Below are positions 30,708-39,451 of a stretch of 64,000 bases of DNA, piece by piece. The stretch comes from Simplicispira hankyongi (GTDB lineage: Bacteria; Pseudomonadota; Gammaproteobacteria; Burkholderiales; Burkholderiaceae_C): assembly GCF_003570885.1 (NCBI RefSeq), contig NZ_QXJC01000001.1:744001-808000 (forward strand), written 5' to 3'. The stretch's first letter is position 1; every line of letters begins with the position of its first letter. The notes below the pieces were generated by a model. It was not told the origin of the DNA. It saw nothing but the letters and a program-made list of their open reading frames with translations, and searched no databases. The translations under genes were made by a program, and so were the position numbers.

Positions 30708-31631
30708 TCAGGCACCACCATCGCCCAGTGGCAATAGCGACCGCTGGCTGGCAAAAAACCTGGCGTCCCCCGTCAAGGGGTCGGTGAAGGCCAGCGAACG
30801 CGCGAGCAACTGCAAGGGCCGAGACCAATCGCCCTCCGGCGGGTCGTTCACTTCGGGGTAGAACGCGTCGTTGCGCAGCGGCAGACCAAGCGCCGCCATG
30901 TGCACGCGCAGCTGGTGGCGTCTGCCCGTGACCGGCCGCAGGCGGTAACGTGCCCAATCAGTGCCCGTCTCCAACACATCGATATGCGTGAGGCTGTTGG
31001 CCGGACCGCTTACCTCGTGCATGCGAAAAAACTGCGGGCTTTCCTCAAGGCGGCTGGCGCGCTCACGTGGCGGCGTCCCGTGCGGCCAGATGGGCGCAAT
31101 GGCCTCGTATTCCTTGTCGATGCAGCGCTCGCGAAACAGCGCCTGGTAGGTGCCACGTGTGGCCTGCTGCACCGAAAACAGGACCAGGCCCGCGGTGTCC
31201 CGGTCAATCCTGTGCAGGGGCGAGAGCTCACTCAAGCCGTAGGCCCGCTTGAGCCTCACGAGCAGGCTGTGGTGCAGATAGCGGCCCGAGGGCGTGACCG
31301 GCATGAAGTGCGGCTTGTCGGCCACCAATAGGTGGGCATCGCGGTACACCACGACTTCTGCGTCCGGCGGTCGGGGCTCGCTCGCCAGGCTGCGGTAGTA
31401 GAACAACCTGAGACCGGGTACAAACAAACTTACAGGGAGCACCGTTTGACCGTGCTCATCCACGACTTCCCCCGCCGCCATACGCCGTTCCCAGTCGGCA
31501 CGGGAGACCTTGGGAATGCGATCGCAGAGAAAATCCAACGCCAATCCATGCCCTTTGGAAGGCAGCACCACACAGCTCGGGCTCACACCATCGCGCATCG
31601 GCAGTACAGCTGGGCGGCGGTTTTTTTGCAT
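30708..31631 (-). CDS. RluA-family pseudouridine synthase, second
   Basis: A 307-residue pseudouridine synthase. The catalytic Asp is in LSPLHRIDRDTAGLVLFS, and RRHQLRVHMAALGLPLRNDAFYP is the second family motif. An N-terminal extension (about residues 15-75, DFLCDRIPKVSRADWERRMAAGEVV) resembles a short S4-like RNA-binding segment. It is only distantly similar to the convergent paralogue at 29968-30636. The target RNA site is unknown. Confidence 0.9.
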   Translation of the reverse strand: MQKNRRPAVLPMRDGVSPSCVVLPSKGHGLALDFLCDRIPKVSRADWERRMAAGEVVDEHGQTVLPVSLFVPGLRLFYYRSLASEPRPPDAEVVVYRDAHLLVADKPHFMPVTPSGRYLHHSLLVRLKRAYGLSELSPLHRIDRDTAGLVLFSVQQATRGTYQALFRERCIDKEYEAIAPIWPHGTPPRERASRLEESPQFFRMHEVSGPANSLTHIDVLETGTDWARYRLRPVTGRRHQLRVHMAALGLPLRNDAFYPEVNDPPEGDWSRPLQLLARSLAFTDPLTGDARFFASQRSLLPLGDGGA

Positions 31632-31812
31632 GGCGTTGGGTAGATAGGCCTGTCGAGGGCCGAAAAATTGTAGCCCTGCGGCGGCAAGGAACGGTCAATC
31701 ACCCGCTTTCTTGGTATCTCTCCGCAAAATCGGTAAAAACCCCAGTGTGCAGTCCCTATCCCGTAGATCACTATCGAGAGAGAAATTCCGCTTTTTCAAG
31801 GATCCCGGCTTC

Positions 31813-32370
31813 ATGCCAGATACCCCCACCGACTTACGCTCCGCCATTTTCTCCAAAACCACCACCGGGCAGCAAGAAATCGCCTCGCGTTCGCTGGGAC
31901 TCAGCCCCTTGGCGCGGCGGCTGCTGGTGCTGATTGACGGACGCCGCACCGGACACGACCTGGAGCCCTTTGTGGCCGGGCACGAGCTTGCGCAATACCT
32001 GAACGAACTCCTTGACCGCGACTGCGTAGAAATGAAGGCTGTGCTGCCAGCGAAGGCCTCCCCGGCAACCGGCTCTGCGGCCGAGGCATCCATGCTTGCT
32101 CCTGCCTCCACCGACTGGCTGGCCGTTTTGCCACCAGCAGAATCGCGCAGCGCCAAGGAAATGGAAATGGCGCGCAATTTCATGACCAATACCGTCAACA
32201 ACATCTTCGGACACCACAACCGTATCAGTCTGATCGAGTCGATCTACAACTGCAAGAGCAGCAGTGAATTGCGCGAGGTGTACCACGCTTGGGCCCAGGC
32301 ACTGGAATCCAATTCAATAGGTCACAAGCGCCTGCCAGAACTGCGAGAAAAACTTTTTGCAGTGCTGTAG
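31813..32370 (+). CDS. Hypothetical protein, winged-helix-like N terminus
   Basis: I do not recognise a named family. A 185-residue protein is read from the ATG at 31813; the frame is open further upstream, so a longer start is possible. Residues about 15-70 (GQQEIASRSLGLSPLARRLLVLIDGRRTGHDLEPFV then a leucine-rich helix) resemble a small winged helix seen in several betaproteobacterial proteins. An Ala/Pro-rich linker (about 78-108) leads to a helical C-terminal part. No signal peptide or membrane span. It precedes an AsmA-like gene by 125 bp on the same strand. Confidence 0.7.
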   Translation: MPDTPTDLRSAIFSKTTTGQQEIASRSLGLSPLARRLLVLIDGRRTGHDLEPFVAGHELAQYLNELLDRDCVEMKAVLPAKASPATGSAAEASMLAPASTDWLAVLPPAESRSAKEMEMARNFMTNTVNNIFGHHNRISLIESIYNCKSSSELREVYHAWAQALESNSIGHKRLPELREKLFAVL

Positions 32371-32495
32371 CAGTATGTTCTGCTTGCCTGCGCAATACAT
32401 GAACGACGGGGTATAGCGGTCTTGATGTAGGACAAGGGCGGCAAACCTCGCCTACGCGCCAACTCCTGCTGGGGCCGCCGTAGCATAGCGGGCCT

Positions 32496-34706
32496 ATGGT
32501 CACCATCGACCCCCCAAGCGCTCCGCCGTCACCGCAACGCCCTGCCCTGGCACGTCTCCTTTGGCTGCGCGCTGCGCTTGTGCTGTGCGCGGCCACCTTG
32601 GTGTTGCCGTTCGCCACGCTGCTGGCGGTGCACCTGATCGACTGGAACCGGGCCAGGCCATGGATCAATGAACAGGTCAGTGCAGCCAGTGGCCGGCATT
32701 TTGAAATCAAGGGAAATCTTGAGGCCCACTGGATCTGGCCCCAGCCCCTGGACACCGGGTGGCGCCACTGGGTTCCGGGACTTCTGGTTCAGGCAAGGGA
32801 TCTGGAACTGGCCAATCGCAAGCATTTTGGCGATCTTGGCTCCCTGGATGCGCCAAGCACGCGCTCCCAGCCACCCTCCCTGGCCCCACCTGCCCGCAAG
32901 GATGGGGCTGCCGACACACAACCGCTCATGGCGCAAGTCAAGCAAGCCAGCGCAAGCCTGCGGCTGCTGCCCTTGCTGGGACGCGTGGTATTGATCGACA
33001 CGCTGATGCTCTCTGCCCCCGACATAGCGCTTGCGCGCAAGAAAAATGGCGAAAACAACTGGACTTTTCCCCGCCAGACGCAGGAAGCCGATACGGCACA
33101 GCCCAATCCCTGGAGAGTAGACGTGCGACAGCTGGGGCTTACCCAGGCCCGCCTCTCGTACACCGACCAAATGCAGCAGCTGGCGCTGCGCGCCGCCATT
33201 GAAGAGCAAGACAAAACGGCATCGACTGACGAGGACAGTGCCCGCTATGGGCTGCGCGTCGAGATGAGCGGCAATTTCCGCAATGCGAAACTTAAAGGCT
33301 GGGGACGTGTGGGGCAGTTGCTGTCATTGCGCGATGCAGCAGTGGAATACCCCGTGGACTTCGAAGTGCGTGCCGGGAACACGCGCGCGCAGGCGCGAGG
33401 CACTGTGTCCAACCCCCGCAAGCTCTCTGGCGTCGATTTGCAGGTGCAGCTCGAGGGCGACTCCATGGCCGATCTCTACGGGCTGACAGGGCTCGTGCTT
33501 CCCAATACGCCACCTTACAAGACCAGTGGCCATCTGGTCGGCAGCCTGGAGCCAGAACACGCAACGTGGGATTACGAGGACTTCTCCGGCACCGTGGGCG
33601 AAAGCGACCTGGAAGGGCATCTCACCTACACCTCCGGGCAACCTCGGCCGCATTTGAGGGGGCAATTGAAGTCCAAAAAACTCCGCTTGGCGGATCTCGG
33701 CCCCATCATTGGCACGACCCAAAGCACAGAATCAGACAAAAAGGAAACTGCCCGCCCCGGGAAGGTTCTGCCCAACACCAAATTCGCAACAGATCGCTGG
33801 GGGGCAATGGACCTGGACATCGCCTTTCTCGGCGAAAAATTGTTGGGCCCATCGTCTCTGCCCTTGGACAACCTGAGTATGCGTGCCACCCTCAAGAACG
33901 GCACATTGCACCTGAACCCCTTGCGCTTCGGCGTAGCCAAAGGGCGGATTGATACCCAAGTGGACCTTGATGGCCATACAGACCCTCTGAATGCCCGCAT
34001 TCATGCGACGGTGGACGGCCTTAAACTGTCTGCGTTGTTTCCCAAAGTGGCATTGATGGACAAGAGCCTCGGTCGTATGGACGGCGCGTTGGCTCTGGCA
34101 AGCAGGGGGGACTCCATTGCCAGCATGCTCGCCAGCAGCTCTGGCGAGGCGCGCCTGTATGTGCGTGACGGCACACTAAGCAAGCAGCTCCTGGATCTGG
34201 CCGCGCTCAACTTGGGCAGCGTAATTGTCACCAAGCTGTTTGGCGCTGACAAGGAAGTGAAACTGCGTTGCGCCATGGCGGACTTTGGCATCAAGAACGG
34301 CATGGCCCAAACGCGCTCGGTCAAATTGAGCACCAACGAGGCGGTAGTCGAGGCGGTCGGAACGGTTGACTTTGGGCATGAATACATCAACCTGCGTGTC
34401 AAACCTGAATCGTTGCAATGGAAATTCTTCTCGCTGCGCACGCCACTCACCGTACGCGGCCCCTTCATCGATCCCAAGGTGGGATTTGAGGCAGGCCCCT
34501 TACTGGCTCGTGCTGGTGCTGCAATCGTCGCCGCGGTCGCGGCACCCACAGCCCTGGCACTTGTGCCCATCACGGTCCCAGCGGCAGAAGACGATGCCGA
34601 ATGTGCCCAGCTGCTTGCCCGCGCCGATGAGGCGGTCAAGGTGGGGCCAGAAGGTGCGAAGCCCAAGCCAATAACCCATGCACACAAATATTCGGACTAC
34701 CGTTAG
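32496..34706 (+). CDS. AsmA-family protein
   Basis: A 736-residue envelope protein anchored by an N-terminal membrane segment (about residues 25-48), with the rest in the periplasm. AsmA-type features are DWNRARPWINEQVSAASGRHFEIKGNL near 50-75 and the C-terminal repeat region with LSTNEAVVEAVGTVDFGHEYINLRVKP. AsmA-like proteins are thought to help lipid movement between membranes and outer-membrane assembly. The length is close to E. coli YhjG/AsmA relatives. A triple 7-bp repeat covers its stop codon. Confidence 0.87.
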   Translation: MVTIDPPSAPPSPQRPALARLLWLRAALVLCAATLVLPFATLLAVHLIDWNRARPWINEQVSAASGRHFEIKGNLEAHWIWPQPLDTGWRHWVPGLLVQARDLELANRKHFGDLGSLDAPSTRSQPPSLAPPARKDGAADTQPLMAQVKQASASLRLLPLLGRVVLIDTLMLSAPDIALARKKNGENNWTFPRQTQEADTAQPNPWRVDVRQLGLTQARLSYTDQMQQLALRAAIEEQDKTASTDEDSARYGLRVEMSGNFRNAKLKGWGRVGQLLSLRDAAVEYPVDFEVRAGNTRAQARGTVSNPRKLSGVDLQVQLEGDSMADLYGLTGLVLPNTPPYKTSGHLVGSLEPEHATWDYEDFSGTVGESDLEGHLTYTSGQPRPHLRGQLKSKKLRLADLGPIIGTTQSTESDKKETARPGKVLPNTKFATDRWGAMDLDIAFLGEKLLGPSSLPLDNLSMRATLKNGTLHLNPLRFGVAKGRIDTQVDLDGHTDPLNARIHATVDGLKLSALFPKVALMDKSLGRMDGALALASRGDSIASMLASSSGEARLYVRDGTLSKQLLDLAALNLGSVIVTKLFGADKEVKLRCAMADFGIKNGMAQTRSVKLSTNEAVVEAVGTVDFGHEYINLRVKPESLQWKFFSLRTPLTVRGPFIDPKVGFEAGPLLARAGAAIVAAVAAPTALALVPITVPAAEDDAECAQLLARADEAVKVGPEGAKPKPITHAHKYSDYR

Positions 34707-34721
34707 CCGTTAGCCGTTAGC
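34701..34721. repeat. Three tandem CGTTAGC heptamers at the asmA stop
   Basis: CGTTAGC occurs three times in a row; the first copy supplies the terminal Arg codon and the TAG stop. Because 7 is not a multiple of 3, the unit puts TAG in every frame, so gain or loss of units would not extend the protein. Likely a slippage product. Confidence 0.8.
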
Positions 34722-34740
34722 CGTTAGCCACTTGCCCTGG

Positions 34741-34761
34741 ACTGCATGCACAGCATGCAGT
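34741..34761. terminator. Hairpin after the AsmA-like gene
   Basis: ACTGCATGC, ACA, GCATGCAGT: a perfect 9-bp stem with a 3-base loop, 34 bp after the asmA stop and between convergent genes. It lacks a T tract, so terminator function is uncertain. The rest of the 209-bp gap shows nothing else. Confidence 0.4.
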
Positions 34762-34915
34762 GCCCACCACGGACAAGGCTTCGGGGCGGCTGACCCGCAT
34801 GCGAGCGCTCGTCGGCCAAACGGTTTCTGGTCCGTCACCCCAGGCGACGGGATGAGAGGGGCACAACCAGCGCCATGGGTGCCTTGCAAGTGCTGGTGCC
34901 GCTCTGGCACAGCAC

Positions 34916-35440
34916 TCAGGGGGCGTGCAACGCAGTAGTGCTGACCACTATGCCGTCCTGATCGGCATACAGCCAATCACCAGGACGCACCGATACCCCA
35001 AGCACTTGAATCGCGACATCGCGCTGCCCTTCGCCACGTTTGGTGGTTGGCAGGGGCATGAGACCGAGGGCGCAAATCCCCACTGACGCAGCCGCCAGTT
35101 CTGCTGCATCGCGCACACAGCCGTCGACCACGACGCCGGCCCACCCATTCGCCGCAGCCGCAGCCGCCAGGTTGCCCCCCACAAGAGCGCGGCGCAGCGA
35201 GCCACCACCGTCGACCACCAAAACGCGGCCCTCGCCGGGCGTGTCGAGCGCAGCCTTTACCAAAGCATTGTCTTCAAAACATTTGACTGTGCTCACAGGC
35301 CCGGCGAATACGCGCTTGCCTCCGAACGATGACAAGCTCGGAGGTAGCACGCGAAAAGCGCCGCTGTCGTCTGTCTTGTGCAGGTCGCAGAAGTCGCAGG
35401 TTGAAAAAAATGGGAAAGGGGACATTGCAGCGTCTGCCAT
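34916..35440 (-). CDS. rraA: RraA-family protein (RNase E inhibitor/HMG aldolase-like)
   Basis: A 174-residue member of the RraA fold with the GGNLAAAAAANGWAGVVVDGCVRD block (about residues 87-110) that contains the conserved Gly, Arg and Asp. The family includes the regulator of RNase E activity and the divalent-metal 4-hydroxy-4-methyl-2-oxoglutarate/oxaloacetate aldolases; the G-x20-R-D metal/pyruvate site is present here. It follows the cbb3 cluster on the same strand, 21 bp after a small membrane protein gene, but is probably unrelated in function. Confidence 0.88.
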   Translation of the reverse strand: MADAAMSPFPFFSTCDFCDLHKTDDSGAFRVLPPSLSSFGGKRVFAGPVSTVKCFEDNALVKAALDTPGEGRVLVVDGGGSLRRALVGGNLAAAAAANGWAGVVVDGCVRDAAELAAASVGICALGLMPLPTTKRGEGQRDVAIQVLGVSVRPGDWLYADQDGIVVSTTALHAP

Positions 35441-35461
35441 GTGTCGGGTTCCAAGCGAAAG

Positions 35462-35755
35462 TCAGGTGCGCATGTGGATTTTTCGGCAATCGTCTGGTCG
35501 TTCGCCATTGGGCACAGGACAGCGATTGACCTCGAAAGGTGAAAACGAGAGCAAGGTGGTCAATGCGCTGGATGCAATCGTCATTGCCCAAAACAGGAAG
35601 AACGCCAGCGTGTACACGCCCTGGCGAGACAATCCAAGCGGCTCACCAAACCAGTGCAGATCACTCGGATCGACCATGGCAAAAACCAGCATTTCGAGCA
35701 GGCCCGCGACCAAAAAGGCGGGCCATGCAATCCACATCAGGCGTTGGGTCCACAT
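35462..35755 (-). CDS. Small membrane protein at the end of the cbb3 cluster
   Basis: A 97-residue protein with two hydrophobic segments (about residues 6-28 and 47-70) and a polar C-terminal tail containing CPVPNGERPDDCRK. I do not recognise the family. It lies 38 bp after the ccoH-like gene on the same strand, the last small gene before rraA, so it may belong to the oxidase operon. The two tail cysteines are 11 residues apart and not in a known motif. Confidence 0.7.
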   Translation of the reverse strand: MWTQRLMWIAWPAFLVAGLLEMLVFAMVDPSDLHWFGEPLGLSRQGVYTLAFFLFWAMTIASSALTTLLSFSPFEVNRCPVPNGERPDDCRKIHMRT

Positions 35756-35793
35756 CTGCTTGCTTCCTCTAAAGGTAATTGGGCGCAGCGATT

Positions 35794-36075
35794 TCAGCGC
35801 GGTACGTCTTCAGCCGGTGTTGCCGCATGGTTGCGCCCTTTCATCGCAGGGGCAAGGCTGTGCTCCTGTGCGGTGAGCGTCTTGTTGATGGCCATGCCAT
35901 GCTGGTAGTAGTTTTCATCGATCACCGGATCCGGCGTTCGAATGGCCAGCCACAGGGTGACAAACGATGCCACCACGACGACGGCAGGTCCACCAAAAAT
36001 GAGCCAGACAAAGCCAAATTTCCACCAGGGTTGGGGCTTGGAAGAATCAGCAGAAGGAGCGGATGGGTTGATCAT
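35794..36075 (-). CDS. FixH/CcoH-like cbb3 oxidase assembly protein
   Basis: A 93-residue protein with one membrane span (about residues 20-45, PWWKFGFVWLIFGGPAVVVVASFVTLWLAI) followed by the FixH-type segment DPVIDENYYQHGMAINKTLTAQEHSL. CcoH-like proteins bind and stabilise the cbb3 oxidase. I use the ATG at 36075; a TTG 9 bp earlier is possible. It follows ccoG by 54 bp, the usual place for ccoH, but is shorter than classical FixH (about 165) and matches the short betaproteobacterial form. Confidence 0.78.
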   Translation of the reverse strand: MINPSAPSADSSKPQPWWKFGFVWLIFGGPAVVVVASFVTLWLAIRTPDPVIDENYYQHGMAINKTLTAQEHSLAPAMKGRNHAATPAEDVPR

Positions 36076-36129
36076 GAGGGTCAATCAGGGAGGTAGGCGG
36101 CACCGACCATGGCTGCGAATTCAGTCTGA

Positions 36130-37575
36130 TCAGCGTGGCACCAGAAAAACCGATTTTTCGCGGACATGCGCATTCGTGCCAATGGCTTCAATATCAAAAT
36201 GCACTGGGTGAGATCCAGGCTCGGCCGAGCCATAGGGAATGCGCAGATTGACCGGCACCCAACGCGACTGCGCAGCCTCAATTTCGAATTCGGGCTCCGA
36301 GGCCAACTCCAGCCCATCGAGCCCCGCGGCACTGATGCGGTAGCGGTGCGTGGTTTCGGTGGCGTTCATGATCTGAAGTCGATAAATATTCTCAAGTTTT
36401 CCCCCTGCCACGATACGCGACAGTGCAGCCCTGTCCCGCACCACATCGACCTTCAACGGAGTGCGCATGATGAGGCTTGTCAGCATGCCCACGCACAGCG
36501 CCACCAGAATACCAGTGTAGATGAGCACGCGCGGGCGCAGCACGTGGCGGAAAATCTCCGCCTTGCCCCAGCCTTTGACCACGGCGTTCTGCGTGGAAAA
36601 CCGGATCAACCCGAGTGGATAGTGCATCTTGTCCATCACGCTGTTGCACGCATCCACGCACAGACCGCAACCGATACATTCGTATTGCAGGCCATCACGG
36701 ATATCAATGCCCACGGGGCAGACCTGGACGCACAAAGTGCAATCAATGCAATCGCCCAGCCCCTTGGCCTTGTAATCCACCGTCTTGACGCGGGGACCAC
36801 GCGGCTCGCCACGTGCTTCGTCGTAGGTGACGATCAGTGTGTCCTTGTCGAACATCGCACTCTGGAAACGTGCGTACGGACACATGTACTTGCACACTTG
36901 CTCGCGCAAGAAGCCGGCATTGCCATACGTTGCGAACCCATAGAACAGCACCCAGAACACTTGCCAGCTTCCCTGGAGCGCCAGCAGCTCGATACCCAAC
37001 TGGCGAATGGGCACGAAGTAGCCGACGAACGTGAAGCCTGTCCATAGCGAAATCAGCACCCACAGTGCTTGCTTGAGCGATTTTTTCCAGATTTTCTCGG
37101 CCGTCCACGGACCGTTGTCGAGTCGCACGCGGGCGCTGCGATCGCCCTCGACCTTGTGCTCGATCCACATGAATATTTCGGTGTAGACCGTTTGTGGACA
37201 AGCAAAACCGCACCACAAGCGACCGGCCACTGCGGTGAACAGAAACAGCGACAACGCGGAGATGATCAGCAAGCCCGTCAAATAAATGAAGTCCTGCGGG
37301 TACAGCACCAGGCCGAACATATAGAAACGGCGCGCGCCCAAGTCGAACAGCACCATCTGTCGCTGTCCCCACTCCAGCCACGGCAGACCGTAGAACACGG
37401 CCTGGGTGAGAAACACCAGGGCCCAGCGCCACCGCGCGAAAAACCCACTAATTGAACGTGGGTAGATCTTCTTCTGCGCCTCGTAGAGAGAAGACACAGA
37501 GTTCTGTGCAGATGGCTCCGATGCCACTGGGGCAATCGGGATAACCTTGCGAGGCTTATCGCCTGGGGTATTCAT
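36130..37575 (-). CDS. ccoG: Cytochrome c oxidase accessory protein CcoG (RdxA/FixG)
   Basis: A 481-residue membrane iron-sulphur protein needed for cbb3 oxidase assembly, with a reported role in reducing copper for the oxidase. It has five or so membrane spans, and two 4Fe-4S ferredoxin motifs (CIDCTLCVQVCPVGID, CIGCGLCVDACNSVMD) in the middle. A periplasmic Ig-like C-terminal domain follows the last span (about 355-375). An earlier FACPQTVY cysteine pattern is also typical. It lies 131 bp after ccoP and before the ccoH-like gene. Confidence 0.95.
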   Translation of the reverse strand: MNTPGDKPRKVIPIAPVASEPSAQNSVSSLYEAQKKIYPRSISGFFARWRWALVFLTQAVFYGLPWLEWGQRQMVLFDLGARRFYMFGLVLYPQDFIYLTGLLIISALSLFLFTAVAGRLWCGFACPQTVYTEIFMWIEHKVEGDRSARVRLDNGPWTAEKIWKKSLKQALWVLISLWTGFTFVGYFVPIRQLGIELLALQGSWQVFWVLFYGFATYGNAGFLREQVCKYMCPYARFQSAMFDKDTLIVTYDEARGEPRGPRVKTVDYKAKGLGDCIDCTLCVQVCPVGIDIRDGLQYECIGCGLCVDACNSVMDKMHYPLGLIRFSTQNAVVKGWGKAEIFRHVLRPRVLIYTGILVALCVGMLTSLIMRTPLKVDVVRDRAALSRIVAGGKLENIYRLQIMNATETTHRYRISAAGLDGLELASEPEFEIEAAQSRWVPVNLRIPYGSAEPGSHPVHFDIEAIGTNAHVREKSVFLVPR

Positions 37576-37706
37576 GGAAAACTGCTTTAGAAATTCAGCA
37601 CATCAGGACGAAAGTGCCACGTACAAAGAAATTTCAGACCCTCGGGACAATTCCCCTGGTTGCAGCGATCGGATACCGACCCCGGAAACCAGGGAAATGC
37701 GCAGGG

Positions 37707-38621
37707 TCATTGTGCAGCTTTGGGCCGGTTCGACAGACCCCATACGTAGGCGGTCAACACACGTATTTGTGGCTCGGTGAGCTTACTGGCCTGCGCGGGC
37801 ATCTCATTGGTTTTCCCATTGTTGACCATGGCAGTGATGGCTGCCTCGCCCCAACCATGAAGCCAGATGTCGTCCGTCAAGTTAGGCGCTCCGATCACCT
37901 GGTTGCCCTTGCCGTCCATGCCGTGGCAGGCAGCGCAAGCAACGAACTTGGACTTGCCTAGCGATGCGCGCACCGAATCGTGCGGGCTGCCAGAGAGGCT
38001 GAGCACGTAATTCGCCACATTACGCACGTCGTCCGCCGTACCGACCGCCGCAGCCATAGGCGGCATCATGCCAATCCGGCCATTGTGGATCGTCTCACTG
38101 ATGTTTTCTGGCAGTCCACCGTGCAACCAATCCTTGTCCGTGAGATTAGGAAAACCCTTGCTACCGCGGGCATCAGAGCCATGGCACTGCGCACAGTTGT
38201 TCATGAATAGGCGCTCGCCAATGGCCATGGCCGGTGGGTCACCCGCCAGTTGCTCCGTCGTCAAAGAGGCAAACCGTGCATACACAGGAGCGATCTCGGC
38301 CTCGCCCTTTTGCATTTCCTCCTGGTATTCCTTGACTTCGGTCCAACCCAGCTTGCCGGCGAAATTTCCCAACCCAGGATAAAACGCCAAGTAGCCCAGG
38401 CCGAAAACGATGGTGATGACAAACAGCCACATCCACCAGCGCGGCATGGGGTTGTTCATCTCTGTCAGGTCCTCGTCCCAGACATGGCCGGTGGTGTTGT
38501 CGGTTGTGGCATCGACTTTCTTGCGGGCGGTGAACCACAGCAGCAGCAGGCAGCCGATGATCCCGGCCAGCGTCATGCCGGCGACGTAGATCGACCAGAA
38601 ATTGTGGGTGAAATCGCTCAT
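37707..38621 (-). CDS. ccoP: cbb3-type cytochrome c oxidase subunit III (dihaem)
   Basis: A 304-residue membrane-anchored dihaem cytochrome that passes electrons from soluble cytochrome c to CcoO/CcoN. It has two N-terminal membrane segments (about residues 8-28 and 58-78) and two haem c sites, NNCAQCHG and VACAACHG, each in a cytochrome c fold with a distal Met region (GMMPP, NEMPAQ). It follows the small ccoQ gene by 30 bp, in the standard order N-O-Q-P. Confidence 0.96.
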   Translation of the reverse strand: MSDFTHNFWSIYVAGMTLAGIIGCLLLLWFTARKKVDATTDNTTGHVWDEDLTEMNNPMPRWWMWLFVITIVFGLGYLAFYPGLGNFAGKLGWTEVKEYQEEMQKGEAEIAPVYARFASLTTEQLAGDPPAMAIGERLFMNNCAQCHGSDARGSKGFPNLTDKDWLHGGLPENISETIHNGRIGMMPPMAAAVGTADDVRNVANYVLSLSGSPHDSVRASLGKSKFVACAACHGMDGKGNQVIGAPNLTDDIWLHGWGEAAITAMVNNGKTNEMPAQASKLTEPQIRVLTAYVWGLSNRPKAAQ

Positions 38622-38651
38622 GGGATGTTCTCGTTTTCGGAGCTGATCGGA

Positions 38652-38789
38652 TCAATCTTGTTCGAAGGGAAGACGTGCGGCTTCTTCAAAGCGCTCGCGG
38701 TTGCGGCTGGAAAATGCCCATATGCCTATACCCAGAAAGCAGGCGAACGACAGCAGCGTGAACACGATGCGCAAGGTAGTGATATCCAT
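38652..38789 (-). CDS. ccoQ: cbb3-type oxidase subunit CcoQ
   Basis: A 45-residue single-span protein read from the ATG at 38789 (MDITTLRIVFTLLSFACFLG) to a TGA at 38652-38654. The membrane segment covers about residues 8-27 and is followed by SSRNRERFEEAARLPF, the typical charged tail of CcoQ. Its place between ccoO and ccoP settles the call. It stabilises the oxidase complex. Confidence 0.92.
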   Translation of the reverse strand: MDITTLRIVFTLLSFACFLGIGIWAFSSRNRERFEEAARLPFEQD

Positions 38790-38804
38790 GGTGTTCTCCT
38801 GCCG

Positions 38805-39434
38805 TTATTTGAGCGAGCGGCCCAGCACTTGCAGATAGGCCACGACGGCGTCCATTTCCGTCTTGCCCTTGACTTCGTTGGCTCCGGCGGCAATCTCCTC
38901 GTCGGTGTACGGAACACCTACTCTGCGCAGGGCTCTCATGTGCGGCGCAACATCTTGCGGATCGACCATGCCGGTATTGAGCCAAGAGTAGGCCGGCATA
39001 TTGGATTCAGGCACCACGTCCCGCGGGTTGTTCAGGTGGATGCGGTGCCATTCGTCGCTGTACTTGCCGCCTACGCGTTGCAGGTCCGGACCAGTACGCT
39101 TGCTGCCCCATTGGAAGGGATGGTCATAGACGAACTCACCCGCCACCGAATAGTGGCCGTAGCGCAGAGTTTCCGCACGGAAAGGCCGAATCATTTGCGA
39201 GTGGCAGTTGTAGCAACCCTCGCGCTGATAAATATCACGGCCCATCAGTTGCAGCGCCGTGTAAGGCTTGAGTCCCTTGATGGGCTCGGTCGTGGATTTC
39301 TGGAAGAACAGCGGCACGATTTCCACCAGGCCGCCCACCGCAACCACCAGAACGATCAGCACGATCATCAAGAAGTTGTTGGTCTCGATGCTCTCGTGCG
39401 AGAAGCCTTTGGATACTTTGTTGGTATGTGACAT
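38805..39434 (-). CDS. ccoO: cbb3-type cytochrome c oxidase subunit II (monohaem)
   Basis: A 209-residue membrane-anchored monohaem cytochrome c. An N-terminal membrane span (about 20-42) is followed by the haem site [14 protein letters not shown], with a distal Met near the GTEMDAV-like end (VPESNMPAY). It accepts electrons from CcoP and gives them to the CcoN catalytic subunit. It starts 17 bp after ccoN. Confidence 0.96.
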   Translation of the reverse strand: MSHTNKVSKGFSHESIETNNFLMIVLIVLVVAVGGLVEIVPLFFQKSTTEPIKGLKPYTALQLMGRDIYQREGCYNCHSQMIRPFRAETLRYGHYSVAGEFVYDHPFQWGSKRTGPDLQRVGGKYSDEWHRIHLNNPRDVVPESNMPAYSWLNTGMVDPQDVAPHMRALRRVGVPYTDEEIAAGANEVKGKTEMDAVVAYLQVLGRSLK

Positions 39435-39451
39435 GAATCAATCCTCAAAAC

